DNA of 64,000 nt from Neobacillus sp. CF12 (GTDB taxonomy: Bacteria; Bacillota; Bacilli; Bacillales; Cytobacillaceae): contig NZ_JAUCEU010000007.1 of NCBI RefSeq assembly GCF_030348765.1, positions 2,598,501-2,662,500 of the forward strand, read 5' to 3'. The notes beneath the pieces are model-generated. The model searched no databases, was not told the DNA's origin, and saw only the letters and a program-made list of their open reading frames with translations. Positions within the stretch are counted from its first letter, which is position 1; every line of letters begins with the position of its first letter. A program made the position numbers and the translations under genes. Shown here one piece after another: positions 44,932 to 55,785 of this stretch.

Positions 44932-45053
44932 TACTTTCGTTGAACCATTGAAAGCCTCCTTTCATTCTTTTTACAAATATTTTTTAAAAATACTGTCACA
45001 AAGCTGCGGTCCTAGTCGTTATGAGTGGTGAATGAACATTTGGAGGTTTTTAT

Positions 45054-46324
45054 ATGACTAGACAATGGGATGTTGTGATTGTTGGCGGCGGGCTTTCAGG
45101 ATTTGTGGCCGCCAATTATTTAGCTAAAGCTGGTTTATCCATACTATTGTTAGAACGAGCAAATAAGTTTGCCGGGAGGGCTAGAACGGATCGGATGAAA
45201 CAGCAGGATTTCAATCTCGGTCCTCATGCCCTTTATAAAAATGGAGTAGCTAAACCAATCCTTAAAGAACTAGGTGTGAACCTAAATGGAAAATCACCGA
45301 AAACATGTGGAACCCTAATAGAAGGCAATTTCGAATATAGTGCCCCCTTCTCTCCCCTTGGTGTATTCACCACAAAACTTTTAAATTGGAAAGAACGGGT
45401 GGAATGGATGAAGGTTCTACTGAAGGTGATGACACTAGACAAGGAAAAGGTAGCACAGCTTACTTTCGAACAATGGGTTAAGAAAACCATACCCTCTACA
45501 AACGTTCAGTCCTTGCTTTATTTGCTTGGAAGACTCTCAACCTACTGTCATGCCCCAGAATTAGCGAGTGCAAAAGTAATACTTTCCCATTTGCAACTTG
45601 TTGCCGGTGGTGTGCTTTATTTAGACAATGGATGGCAGTCGATGATTGACCAACTTCACAATAAAGCAGTCCTCTGTGGTGTTCAAGTTCAAACACATAC
45701 GACCGTAAAACAAATTTTCAAAGTGGATGATCATTTTAAAATCCTTCTATCAACTGACGAGGAAATTTTCGGGAAGTATGTGCTCAGCACAACGGGTCCT
45801 GACGAACTGTCCAAAATGCTGCCTGAAATGAGCCCGGTGCTGCAGAATCATTTTTCCGCTGTAAATGGTGCGACCTTAGATTAGATGTCGCTTTAACAAA
45901 GCTTCCAAACCCAAAAACCTTGTTTGCTCTGGGTCTATCCGATCCCCTATATTATTCCGTCCATTCACAAGCAGCACGACTTTCACAAGATGATAAGAGT
46001 ACCATTCTGCATGTATTTAAGTACTACCACCCCAATGATAAAATAGATGGAAATACTGTAAAAATGGAACTGGAACAATTTTTAGAAAAATTGCAGCCTG
46101 GCTGGCAAAACTATGTGATTACAAGTCGGTTTATCCCACACATCAGTGTTAACCAACGTTTGCCTGGACTAGGAGACGAGGATAAACTCCATCGTTCTAA
46201 AATGGAAATTCAGGGATTATATATAGCAGGAGACTGGGTTTCCCCTGATTACATCTTATCAGAGGGCGCAGTCAGCAGTGGCAAACAAGCAGCTGAAGCT
46301 ATCGTTCAAGAAGCAATGAGGTGA
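45054..46324 (+). pseudogene. FAD-dependent oxidoreductase (phytoene desaturase-like), frameshifted
   Basis: Two frames together encode one flavoprotein of about 420 residues. The first (45054-45884, 276 residues) has the Rossmann FAD motif VVIVGGGLSGFVAANYLAK and the ERANKFAGRARTD segment; the second continues from DVALTKLPNP and ends in the FAD-binding GLYIAGDWVSPDYILSEGAVSSGKQAAEA. The break is a perfect 5-bp tandem duplication TTAGA-TTAGA at 45876-45885; removing one copy restores ATLDVALTKL. Family members oxidise polyenes, amines or similar substrates; the substrate is unknown. Four bases downstream starts an ECF41-type sigma gene. Confidence 0.82.
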
Positions 46325-46330
46325 AAAAAA

Positions 46331-47191
46331 GTGCAAATCAGTAACGAGGATTATTTACAGTATAGACCGCTGCTATTTTCTATCGGTTACTGGATGTTAG
46401 GCTCCATTGTTGAGGCGGAAGACATGATGCAGGATGTCTTTTTAAAGGCCTATCAAATGGATGAGCAAGTGATACACAATAAGAAAGCATATCTTTGCAA
46501 AATGATGACAAACCGCTGTTTGGATGCTTTAAAATCGGCACGGTATAAGAGAGAACAGTATGTGGGACCTTGGAATCCTGAGCCATTATTGGTCGAAATA
46601 TCAGCTGACTATGACCCCGCGGAATATGTTATTCAGAATGAAGGATTGAGTATTGCTTATTTAAGGATGATGGAACATTTGTCACCAGATGAAAGAGCTG
46701 TCTTGCTTTTAAGAGAGGTTTTGGATTTCTCTTATTTAGAGATTGCGAACATGATAGAAAAGAACGAAGAAAACTGTAGAAAAATCTTCAGCCGCGCAAA
46801 GCAAAAGATGGCCCGAGTGGAGAAAGAAAGTCTTAACTACGAGAAGAATAAATCGATCATTCAGCGCTTTATCGAAGCCTTTCAGACCCAAAATACCAGC
46901 GCCTTGTTAGTGCTGCTTTCTGAGAATGTCACATTATACTCGGATGGCGGTGGCAAGGTTAAGGCAGCCGTTCGCCCGGTTATGACTGTCTCAAATGTAT
47001 TGGCATTTTTGTACGGTATCGTTAAAAAGGCACCAGAAGGATTTTCTTTTGCTATCAAAAATGTTAATGGTCAGCCTGCCATCGTTAATTATGTGAATCA
47101 TACTCTTCACAGTATTATTAGTTTTTATATTTGCGATAATGGTATTAACGAATTGTATATTACACTTAATCCCGATAAACTTCGCTTTTAA
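46331..47191 (+). CDS. ECF41-type sigma factor with SnoaL-like C-terminal domain
   Basis: A 286-residue sigma factor: region 2 (about 5-70; YWMLGSIVEAEDMMQDVFLKAY), region 4 (about 110-160; LSPDERAVLLLREVLDFSYLEIANMI) and a C-terminal NTF2/SnoaL-like domain (about 170-286). The two ECF41 hallmark motifs are present: YSDGGGKVKAA (about 200) and NPDKL at the C-terminus. ECF41 sigmas have no separate anti-sigma; the C-terminal domain regulates activity. Their targets are usually an adjacent oxidoreductase or carboxymuconolactone decarboxylase gene, fitting the FAD oxidoreductase upstream. GTG start with GAGGTG inside the previous reading frame. Confidence 0.88.
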   Translation: MQISNEDYLQYRPLLFSIGYWMLGSIVEAEDMMQDVFLKAYQMDEQVIHNKKAYLCKMMTNRCLDALKSARYKREQYVGPWNPEPLLVEISADYDPAEYVIQNEGLSIAYLRMMEHLSPDERAVLLLREVLDFSYLEIANMIEKNEENCRKIFSRAKQKMARVEKESLNYEKNKSIIQRFIEAFQTQNTSALLVLLSENVTLYSDGGGKVKAAVRPVMTVSNVLAFLYGIVKKAPEGFSFAIKNVNGQPAIVNYVNHTLHSIISFYICDNGINELYITLNPDKLRF

Positions 47192-47218
47192 TCGACCTTT
47201 CCTTCCTACGACAAAAAA

Positions 47219-47256
47219 GTGCCAGGCACCTTCCCATTTTTATGGATGGTGCCTGG
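47219..47256. repeat. GTGCCAGGCACC-type palindromic element
   Basis: CCAGGCACC (47222-47230) pairs with GGTGCCTGG (47248-47256), with a nested GGTGCC palindrome. This kind of element is dispersed in many Bacillus genomes. It may terminate the sigma gene. In the 317-base gap 47192-47508 the only other structure is a weaker hairpin at 47389-47413 (AGCATTCTT/AAGAGATGCT). Confidence 0.55.
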
Positions 47257-47508
47257 GCTCATAAGTACAAGGCTATTCACCGTATCTATTTGGCTAGCGA
47301 ATTGAACTAAACGGTTAGTTGAAGAAGATTAGGGATATTAGTCAGATTCAGGTAACATTTTAATTTAGACAAAGATAAAAAGCATTCTTCATTACAAAGA
47401 GATGCTCTTTAACTTTAAACTATTCAATTTATTACTTGTTAAATTAACCTTCCCGTTAGTAGAAATGTAGCATTTTGATATAGTATGTTTCCTCTGTATA
47501 CTAAAAAA

Positions 47509-48588
47509 TTAATATGTTTTAGGTTGATAAAAATAGTTGGGCTTTTTAATTTTATTATTATATGGCTTATGAAAAATATGTGTTGTAGCTGGTGCTAAGG
47601 GTGGAATGAGCCAAGTCCAATCACCTGATATAGACCTTTCCATTTCCATTTCTTTTTCTTCAAATTTTTTAAATTGTTGAGCAGCCGTATGATGGTCTAC
47701 TATACTAACCCCATCTTCCTTAAAAGAATATAAGACTGCTGTATTCAATTCTAAGAGTGCCCTATCCTTCCATAAGGAAAAATTACTTTTAATATCCAAT
47801 TCCATTAAATTTCCTATTTGAGGAAGCATATTATACCGCAATTCATCTGCTAGGTTTCGTGCTCCTATTTCCGTGCCCATATACCAGCCATTAAAGGGAG
47901 CAGCCGTATAACGAATGCCACCAATTTCAAGAATCATATCCGAAATAATCGGTACTGCATACCATTTTAGATGTAAATCTTCAAACCATTTGTATTGTGG
48001 GTGACGAATTGGAACTTCAAGGAGAAGATGTTCTGGAATCTCGACTAACTTTGGATGATTTTCATTAAGTTGAATGACTATGGGTAAGATATCAAATCTT
48101 CCAAATTTCGGCTCCCATCCTAAATTTATACAAATTTTCGTAAAGGAAAAGGAATGTGGATCCCCTATAATACCTTGTTCCGTTTTATAACCTGCATAGC
48201 GAACTAATTGGTGATTCCAAATACGTACTGTTTTATTAGGAGCTTTCTGTGAAAAAATTGTTATTGTAGGGCGTATACGTCCTTTATTCGTTGCGGATTC
48301 GATGTGCTCAAATAAAGCATCAATGATTTCCTCTTCTGTGCTTAATTTCCTCTTATCAATAACGTTTAATTGATCCCAAAATAATCTTCCTATACAACGA
48401 TTACTATTACGCCAAGCTACTTTTGCCCCATATTCTAGTTCTTCGTCTGTGTGTTCATAAAAACCTTCGCTTACTATCTGTTTATTAATTTCCTTCAACC
48501 TATTTTCTAGGTCCTGCTCTGATTTATTTAATTCCTTATAACAAGAAAGAATAAATTCCTTTGCTTCCTTAAGTAAATCGTTAATCAA
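47509..48588 (-). CDS. nos: Bacterial nitric oxide synthase (oxygenase)
   Basis: A 359-residue NOS oxygenase domain without reductase, like B. subtilis Nos (YflM). The heme thiolate is Cys65 in [13 protein letters not shown]; substrate and pterin-binding segments include [15 protein letters not shown] and the C-terminal [20 protein letters not shown]. It makes NO from L-arginine using general cellular reductases, and contributes to oxidative and antibiotic stress resistance. It is 37 bases downstream of a two-component system in the same direction. TTG start with AGGAGG upstream. Confidence 0.95.
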   Translation of the reverse strand: MINDLLKEAKEFILSCYKELNKSEQDLENRLKEINKQIVSEGFYEHTDEELEYGAKVAWRNSNRCIGRLFWDQLNVIDKRKLSTEEEIIDALFEHIESATNKGRIRPTITIFSQKAPNKTVRIWNHQLVRYAGYKTEQGIIGDPHSFSFTKICINLGWEPKFGRFDILPIVIQLNENHPKLVEIPEHLLLEVPIRHPQYKWFEDLHLKWYAVPIISDMILEIGGIRYTAAPFNGWYMGTEIGARNLADELRYNMLPQIGNLMELDIKSNFSLWKDRALLELNTAVLYSFKEDGVSIVDHHTAAQQFKKFEEKEMEMERSISGDWTWLIPPLAPATTHIFHKPYNNKIKKPNYFYQPKTY

Positions 48589-48625
48589 ACTAAATCCTCC
48601 TATGATGGATAATGTTCTAATTACT

Positions 48626-50502
48626 TCATTTATCTAAATAAAAGTAAAACAGTACACCATCCTTTGTATTCTCTGCCCCATATTGTGCATCATGCATTTC
48701 CAAAATTTGTTTTACAATCGACAGTCCTAGACCGGTTCCACCTTTTACACGTTCTCTCGCAGCATCGATACGATAAAATTGATCCCATATCTTATCAAGA
48801 CTTTCTTCTGGTAAATGTGCCCCTTTATTCTCAATCCCAACGTAGACAGAATCTTTTTGTTTTTTGATGATTACGATAAGTTCATGACCTGGTTCTGTAT
48901 ACCGGATGGCATTGGTTAATAGATTGACTAGGACTTGTTCTACTAAATTCGAGTTAGCATTCACAGTAGCATCTTCAAGTTGTAATAAAGCCTTTAACCC
49001 TTTTTCTTCTATCTGAAACAATAACTTTTGAAATACTTGGGTAAATAGGTCTTTTATATTGATTTGTTCCTTTTCAAGCTGAAATGTCCCTGATTCATAT
49101 TTCGCTAAATTCAACATTTCATTAACGAGTACATTCACTTTTGCAATCTCATTCTCAATAGCCTGCAAGTAGTATTTATTTTTTTCAGGAGCAATTCCAT
49201 CTTGGAGCATCGAAACAGATACTAGCATCACACTTAATTTTTTAGTTCATGCGAAACCCCAGAAATAAAATCTTTCCTTACTTGTTCCAATTTCTTTTCT
49301 TTTTCGATATCCTCCATTAATTTGCTGTTCGCTGTATGAAGTTTCTCGATATAATCTTCAAGCCTCTTCGATAATTGATTGATATTGTTTGATAATACAC
49401 CAATTTCATTTTTGGAATAGACCGGGATTTTTTCACCAAATTCAAATTCGATTATTTTCTTCGTCACCTGATTGATCCGAAGAATGGGTTTGGTAATGAT
49501 TCTTGAGTAATAAATACAAAATATCGTTGTCAAGGCAATACTAATCAATTGTAGGTAAAAGTAGTAATCCTTCATCAAGTCAGCTGCTTTGGTTAAAGGC
49601 TGCAATGAGGTTAAGGTAAAAACAAACTCACTTACCTGTCCGTTGTGGGTAATGGGTCTAATGAATTGGATATATCTCACACCATCAAAATTCAATTCCA
49701 GCTGCAGCCACTTTTCTTTGGAAAACTTAATTCTATCTGTAAGATAATCAGCTTGAAACTTTAAAATGTTCTCGGCAAAGGTTTGATTGTTATATAGTGA
49801 CAGCTCATCCCCTGGATTACGATAGTTGGGAAGTCGCATATCCGTGACTATCCCACTATGTCCCCTCAGAGTAAACAATGGATTCACTTTTAATGCTTGT
49901 GGAAGTTTCATTTCCGACTCTTCCAATTCCATCTGCTCATTTCTTATATCTTCCTTTTGCATGTAATATGGAGCAACAAATCTTTCATTTATTATAGAAA
50001 TCGAAATAGAAACTGGAACAGTATGATCTAATTTCTTGAGTCTGCTTATCCCATCAAATGATATTTCTACAGCATTATTTTCGTACTCACTTAAATAAGA
50101 AAAAATTGTCTCCAACGCGTTTACATTTTTCTTTGCATTGATCAGATTATTTAACAAGAGTCTCTTGGTTTCCATCTTATCACGTTGATCAGTGCTTATT
50201 ACCTCCAGATAATAATCTCCTGTCGGCAGATTTTTTATATTCCCTAAATCATCCAGGCGTGCAACCATGATGCCGTTTTTTTCAAACAAAGTCGATTCGC
50301 GCTTTTGCAACTCCGTTTTATCCAGTTGATTTCTTTTGACAGCCTGATAATAGGCCTGAATTTCCTTTTGAATAGTTTCTTTCTCTTTATCAAGATAAAC
50401 ATGGTTGATAATATAATATTGTCCGCCTATGATCATACTGATGATGATGCAACAGAGGAAGAACGTTAGAAAAAACAACTGAAAGACAATCTTTCTTCTC
50501 AT
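48626..50502 (-). pseudogene. Membrane histidine kinase, frameshifted in the H-box
   Basis: Two frames make one sensor kinase of about 620 residues. The N-terminal part (50502-49234, 422 residues) has TM1, a large extracytoplasmic sensor, TM2 (about 325-345), HAMP and the start of HisKA, ending KDFISGVSHELKN and a stop. The second part begins within SVMLVSVSMLQDG and carries HATPase_c (N-box NLLTNAIRYTE, GGTGLGLSIVKQ). Canonical kinases read HELKTPLS here; a 4-base deletion of the type CACC at the A-run 49238-49243 would explain both the lost TP and the frameshift. As written the kinase cannot be made intact. It overlaps the response regulator stop by 4 bases. Confidence 0.8.
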
Positions 50503-51188
50503 TTTTGATCGACCTCAAACTTATAGCCTGTACGAATAACGGTCGTAATGTGCTTTCCTTTTTCACCTAACTTTAAACGTACATTTCGCATATGTGCTGT
50601 CAAAGTTTTATCATCGCCACCATAATCATAGCCCCAAATATGAATAATTAATGTTTCCCTTGTTAGTACTTGCTCTTTATGTTCCATAAGAAAAACTAAA
50701 ATTTCATACTCTGTATGTGTAAAATCAATCTTTGTCCCTTCCACTACTACAGTTCTTGCTAATTTATCTACATAAATTCCACATAAATCAATCGAGTCTT
50801 GTTGATGCCTAGGTTGAATTGAATTTTTGAACAAGCGATTTGCTCTCGCTAGTAAAATATTGGGTTTAAATGGCTTTGTCACATAGTCGTCCGCTCCTAA
50901 TTCAAAACCAAGTAATGTATCCTCCTCATCACTTCGGGCCGTTAACAAAATACCAGGAACATTAGACATCTTACGAATGCGTCTACAAACAGACCATCCA
51001 TCAACTGCTGGAAGCATTATATCCAATATGACAAGATCAATCTCATGAGCAGCAAATAGATCTAAACCAATTTGTCCATCTTCGGCTGTTAACACTTCGT
51101 ATCCTTCATGTGAAAAGTAATAAGCTACGGTCTCTCGTAAAATTTCCTCATCTTCAATAATCAATACTTTTTTCATGTCTTTCATCAT
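50499..51188 (-). CDS. OmpR/PhoB-family response regulator
   Basis: A 229-residue regulator with a receiver domain (about 5-118; IIEDEEILRE acidic pair, phosphoacceptor Asp in LVILDIMLPAVDG near 56, Lys in DDYVTKPFKP near 106) and a winged helix DNA-binding domain (about 132-227; LTRETLIIHIWGYDYGGDDKTLTAHMRNVRLKL). Translationally coupled to the kinase gene downstream (ATGA overlap) and in line with nos. The true start may be the second or third Met (MKKVLIIEDE). Confidence 0.9.
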   Translation of the reverse strand: MMKDMKKVLIIEDEEILRETVAYYFSHEGYEVLTAEDGQIGLDLFAAHEIDLVILDIMLPAVDGWSVCRRIRKMSNVPGILLTARSDEEDTLLGFELGADDYVTKPFKPNILLARANRLFKNSIQPRHQQDSIDLCGIYVDKLARTVVVEGTKIDFTHTEYEILVFLMEHKEQVLTRETLIIHIWGYDYGGDDKTLTAHMRNVRLKLGEKGKHITTVIRTGYKFEVDQK

Positions 51189-51305
51189 CCATCTACATAT
51201 ATTTTAATATGTTGTTAATATGTGATTTTCATTTCTCCTATATCCGTCTCCCATGTCACAGAACAATTTTTTAAAAAGGATTTTTATTAATGATTTTTCA
51301 TCGAG

Positions 51306-52688
51306 TTAAAGTTGTTCAGCGTTTATTTCTTTTTTGGTCCATTTCTGAGAAATACTGTGCATAAGATGAACAAATTGATTAACATGTCTTCTGGTTTGAA
51401 GAAAATGCGAGCGACAAAACTTTCTAATAGATAATGCCTTTGTGAAAATTTGATAATGAACGGGAGATAAAACCAAATCAAAATCCCCTACAAACTCAGT
51501 AAACTGTGGGTGAAATCCTCGTTTGAATTTATAAATTCCATATAACGGATTAGATGGAGAGGTATCTCCCGACATTCCGAAGAAATCATATATCTCACAC
51601 CCTAATGACTTCGCTTCTTGTATCATGTGCCACTGTAACAAATAATTTGGCATAAAGTTTCGTAATATATTGTTGCTGCCACCATATAAGTACCAAGCTT
51701 TATTACCATGTTTCATAAAAATAGCTGCAGATAAAATGACTCCATTTGGATTTTCATGTTCCAATTGGAAAATCAATTGTTGCTCATCTTGAAGCTTATA
51801 CCGTTTTTGTTTTAATTGTTGTATTGTGCTTTTCCACTTTTCAAGTTTTTCTAGATCAGCTTCTAGAATCATCTTCTTATCAATAGAAACGAACTCTGCT
51901 TCTATTTTTTTCAACTGTTCGTCTATATACCTCATTGCAGTTTTAAAATTCAATTTTGCAAAATATAACTTCATCTGTTTACTTGCTTCAAAGACATTGT
52001 ACATCGTTTTAAAATATGAAATCGGACGCATTGAGAAATGGGCTCGTTCTGCTGTTATATCACTTAACTGTTGAAACAGAACTAAATCCTCACGTTTCCC
52101 TTCCATAATTTCAATACCACGGCGCTCTGCATAACGGATTTTATATTTTGTTTGACGATGGAATTGTTGAAACACTTCATCTATATCTGATGTAATATCT
52201 AAACGAAAAGTAAAACGAGGTTGAAACCCGCCATAATTTAATTCTTTTCCTCGATGAATATAACCCAGCTCTTTCATTTGTTCTATAAAAGATATATTAT
52301 TTTTGCCATTTTCAACTAAATTTCCATCTAAATCACGTTCTCGATACAAAATATCCGGGTCTAGTCTTAACATAAACACCTCTTGGTTTTTTAAATATTT
52401 TTTTATTTCCTCTGTAAATAACTGCACGTGTTTTGTATCCTTATAATCAATCACATACCCTCGTGAAGCATACGCTATTTTTTTATTCACAACTGGAATA
52501 GGACGTAATAAAATCACGGCGGCCGCAACCAATTTATTATTTTTTTCTAATCCAACATAATGCGAATCCCATCCAGTCTTTGCTTTTAATTCCCCCCACT
52601 CATGACTTTGAAATATATGATTTTTATAATGTGAATGAACAAACTCTTTGAATTTCTCTTTATTAATAGTAGAAACAAATTTAATCAT
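51306..52688 (-). CDS. FemA/FemX-type aminoacyltransferase
   Basis: A 460-residue member of the FemABX family (two GNAT-like subdomains) with the helical coiled-coil arm (about 248-315, rich in Lys/Glu) typical of FemA. Segments include HIFQSHEWGELKAKTGW at the start, LHRQTKYKIRYAERRG-like QQFHRQTKYKIRYAERRG (about 172) and YGIYKFKRGFHPQFTEFVGDFDL near the C-terminus. Staphylococcal homologues use aminoacyl-tRNA to build peptidoglycan cross-bridges. In Bacilli without cross-bridges the role is unclear; it could modify lipid II or another acceptor. It precedes the two-component genes by 117 bases. Confidence 0.83.
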   Translation of the reverse strand: MIKFVSTINKEKFKEFVHSHYKNHIFQSHEWGELKAKTGWDSHYVGLEKNNKLVAAAVILLRPIPVVNKKIAYASRGYVIDYKDTKHVQLFTEEIKKYLKNQEVFMLRLDPDILYRERDLDGNLVENGKNNISFIEQMKELGYIHRGKELNYGGFQPRFTFRLDITSDIDEVFQQFHRQTKYKIRYAERRGIEIMEGKREDLVLFQQLSDITAERAHFSMRPISYFKTMYNVFEASKQMKLYFAKLNFKTAMRYIDEQLKKIEAEFVSIDKKMILEADLEKLEKWKSTIQQLKQKRYKLQDEQQLIFQLEHENPNGVILSAAIFMKHGNKAWYLYGGSNNILRNFMPNYLLQWHMIQEAKSLGCEIYDFFGMSGDTSPSNPLYGIYKFKRGFHPQFTEFVGDFDLVLSPVHYQIFTKALSIRKFCRSHFLQTRRHVNQFVHLMHSISQKWTKKEINAEQL

Positions 52689-52840
52689 GAAAACACTCCT
52701 TTATACTTTCTCTACATCAATATAAAAGAGTGTTCTCAAGGCAATATAAAACTGATATCAAGATGAAATGAATTTTTTTAAAAGTAAGAAATTATAATTC
52801 CAACCCTAAACTGAAAAAATCAAATAACTTTCTATCATTA

Positions 52841-52879
52841 AAACAAGAAAATCGATTCCTTAGCATACAGGAATCGATT
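52841..52879 (-). terminator. Terminator of the bpr-BIG2 unit
   Basis: AATCGATTCCT (52879-52869 on the minus strand) pairs with AGGAATCGATT (52860-52850), followed by a T-rich run. Confidence 0.8.
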
Positions 52880-52888
52880 ATTTTTTCA

Positions 52889-55723
52889 CTATTGATTGAC
52901 AACAACAGGAATAATTGTATAAAATCCTTCATACTCTGCCATTACAATTGCTGCACCATCAGATACTGTAATAATTTGATTATCTGGTGTCGTATTTGCA
53001 ATGTCAGGGTTTGATAGTCTATAGGTTGCTTCTGAAGTAATATCTTTAATAGTTCCATCACTATAGATTGCATGAATCATTATTTTTGTTTTCTTACCTG
53101 CCGAGCTGACAATATAATCCGGAGCTGCGAAAATCCCTAAAACTCTAGCTGGATGTTTATCCACTACTTTGACATGTATTTCTCTTGTGATTCCCATGTA
53201 AGTAGCCTTTATGGTTGTTTCCCCTACTGACTGAGCAACGATTCGTCCCGCATCTGTTATGGTTGCTACTGTTTTATCAGCTACTGACCACTCTGCGTTA
53301 TCAGCTACATCGTACACATCACGCGGACCATAAACTGCAAAAAGAGACATTATTAAGGACTCATTTGGTTCTAAAACTACATCTGTATTACTTGGTTCCA
53401 ATGAGTGTGGTTTAATATTTCTTACCCAAACTGCATCGTTCAATCCTTCGTGATAACGGAAGTATACATACGCTTCTCCAGGACCAACTGGAGTAATTTT
53501 CCCATTTTTATCTACGGTTGCTACACTTTCATCAGTAGACTCCCATGTTCCTTCGGTATCAACTTCTATCACATTATTGTCGGTATATTCCGCAAAGGCA
53601 ATTACATCAACCGGTTCATCACCTGGCTGCAACATTAACATGCCTTCACTTAAATCAATACCCACTAAATTAACAGAACCACCCTTTTCATTTACAGTAA
53701 CTGGAATTTCAAATACAGGAAAGCCATCAATTTTACCAATAATCGTTGTGCTTCCGTTTGTCTTCCCTGTAATTTTCCCTTCCTCAATCACAGCAATCGA
53801 TGGATTCTTTGAAGTCCATTGAACGTTTTTCGTGATTTCTCTTTGAGCACCATCACTATATTGAGCTGAAATTCGTAAAGGGAAAATCTTATCTTTTTGT
53901 ACGACAACATCAAATGTGTTGAATAGTAATGATTCTATTTTTAAATCCTGTTCGGATGCAGGAGATTCAGGTAGAATTGTAACATCTAAAATTTCAAAAT
54001 TACTACCGTGATTAATCAGTACTTGAGTCGTTCCCGTTGCCATTGCCGTCAGCACACCATTCTCTACTGTTACAATATCAGGGTTTAAAGAGGTGCTCCT
54101 ACCATTTAACGTAACATCTGCGGTCGTTCCATCCTGATACTCTGCTTTTATCGTATACGGATGTGTACTTTCATTTAATGTAAATGTAATCTCCGATTCA
54201 ATTGGTTTAAGATCAACGATTCGGTTTAGACCATCTTTAGAAGGTGTTTCTGTTACTACAATCGTGAATCTTTCTGTATAACCCGCACTATAAACACTGA
54301 TTATCGCTGTGCCTGTCCCAACAGCTGTCAGAAGTCCATCTTGATTTATCGTAACTACACTTGGATTATCAGTCTTATAAAGTGCATAAGGCGTATCATC
54401 CATAACATTGCCATCTGTGTAAGTCACTTCGACCTTTAATTGTTTCTGTTCATTTACCATCATATTTGTCACATTCGGTGTGACTGACATAGACTTAGCG
54501 ATTGGAGGCTTAGCAGGACCATATTTATCTGAAACCGTTACAGGTATCTGGACCATTTTCCCTCCATATAATGCTGTTAATACAGTTGATCCTTTCGTTA
54601 TTCCGTATATTTTATTAAGTTCCACAGAAGCGATGGGAAAAGGATTAGATGAAATCCATTCAATAGAATCCGTTACATCTTTTATCGATCCATCGCTGAA
54701 AACTGCCTTAATTGAAACTTCTTTCCCATACTCATCACCTAATCCCAAAAAATAATAAGACGAAGAAGCAGTAAGACCGATTACTCTAGGATTCGTTAAT
54801 TTATTCGTAATAATCACTTCAATCTCAACTGGAGAATGAACCTCAGTTCGATAAGTTGCTATAAGTTTTGTTTTACCAATCTTTCCTTTAGCATTGACTA
54901 CACCCTGTTCTGTAACTGTTGCGAGGCTAGTATCCTCAACTGTCCACTTCGCCTCATTTGTAACATCTTTTGAATTTCCATCATTAAATACTTCATTCAA
55001 CACAGTTCCAATTGACTCGTTAGGTAAGATCTCTATAGTCGGTGTTTCTGTAACTAGGTTCGTTGGCTTAACAACATTCACTAGAATTGTACCAACCATT
55101 TTATCATACTTAAAATAAATATAAGCTTCTCCAACCCCAACAGGAGTGATTTGCCCGCTACTATTAACAACTGCAACACTAGAATTTGACGAACTCCATT
55201 TGCCAATACTTGTTACTTCTTTATCCCCTGTAAAGGTGCTTCTAAAATAAGCTTTTGACTGTACTGGTTTATCTGTAGTTTCTAATCTAAATTGACTCGC
55301 AGAAAGTATTAAACCTTTTTCTTCGACTAGTTTTTCTTCTACAGAAACAAAGAAATTTATCTCTGGAAAAGTCGAATATTTCACGTTTAACGAAACATCT
55401 CCTGGTGATATTCCTTCAATTTCACCATCCGAGACTTTAGCAATGGACGTATCTCTCGATTTCCAAGTAGCTGATTTCGTCACATTTTTGACTGAACCGT
55501 CACTATATAATGCTTTCAATTGAATTGACTTTTTTTCACCTTGTTCTACATAGGTAGTATTATAGGCTGATAACAATAAAGATACAATTTTCGGTGAATC
55601 TGGCTTAGGATTTTCACTAAATATTGTTCCATTTGATGCAAATGCTAGATTACTATATAGAGATAGGATTAAACTGAAAATAATCGTCATCGCTGTAATA
55701 CGATTAACGGCCCTCTTTTTCAT
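52889..55723 (-). CDS. Secreted BIG2-repeat (bacterial Ig-like) protein
   Basis: A 944-residue exported protein: signal peptide (about 1-29, cleavage near AFA-SNG) followed by ten BIG2-like Ig domains of about 80-95 residues, each with the pattern DVT...W.S.....A.V...G.ItgvxxGxaxi. No LPXTG, SLH or other anchor is visible. Domains 1-4 resemble domains 7-10 in order (for example ITPVGVGEAYIYFKYD and ITPVGPGEAYVYFRYH), so the array grew by duplicating a four-domain block. Likely an adhesin, a matrix or a partner of the protease encoded upstream (inference). AAGGAGGAAAT precedes the ATG. Confidence 0.83.
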   Translation of the reverse strand: MKKRAVNRITAMTIIFSLILSLYSNLAFASNGTIFSENPKPDSPKIVSLLLSAYNTTYVEQGEKKSIQLKALYSDGSVKNVTKSATWKSRDTSIAKVSDGEIEGISPGDVSLNVKYSTFPEINFFVSVEEKLVEEKGLILSASQFRLETTDKPVQSKAYFRSTFTGDKEVTSIGKWSSSNSSVAVVNSSGQITPVGVGEAYIYFKYDKMVGTILVNVVKPTNLVTETPTIEILPNESIGTVLNEVFNDGNSKDVTNEAKWTVEDTSLATVTEQGVVNAKGKIGKTKLIATYRTEVHSPVEIEVIITNKLTNPRVIGLTASSSYYFLGLGDEYGKEVSIKAVFSDGSIKDVTDSIEWISSNPFPIASVELNKIYGITKGSTVLTALYGGKMVQIPVTVSDKYGPAKPPIAKSMSVTPNVTNMMVNEQKQLKVEVTYTDGNVMDDTPYALYKTDNPSVVTINQDGLLTAVGTGTAIISVYSAGYTERFTIVVTETPSKDGLNRIVDLKPIESEITFTLNESTHPYTIKAEYQDGTTADVTLNGRSTSLNPDIVTVENGVLTAMATGTTQVLINHGSNFEILDVTILPESPASEQDLKIESLLFNTFDVVVQKDKIFPLRISAQYSDGAQREITKNVQWTSKNPSIAVIEEGKITGKTNGSTTIIGKIDGFPVFEIPVTVNEKGGSVNLVGIDLSEGMLMLQPGDEPVDVIAFAEYTDNNVIEVDTEGTWESTDESVATVDKNGKITPVGPGEAYVYFRYHEGLNDAVWVRNIKPHSLEPSNTDVVLEPNESLIMSLFAVYGPRDVYDVADNAEWSVADKTVATITDAGRIVAQSVGETTIKATYMGITREIHVKVVDKHPARVLGIFAAPDYIVSSAGKKTKIMIHAIYSDGTIKDITSEATYRLSNPDIANTTPDNQIITVSDGAAIVMAEYEGFYTIIPVVVNQ

Positions 55724-55785
55724 TTATTTCCTCCTTTTTTTATATTAATCAACTGTAAAAATACCATTTACTTATCTAATAGAAA

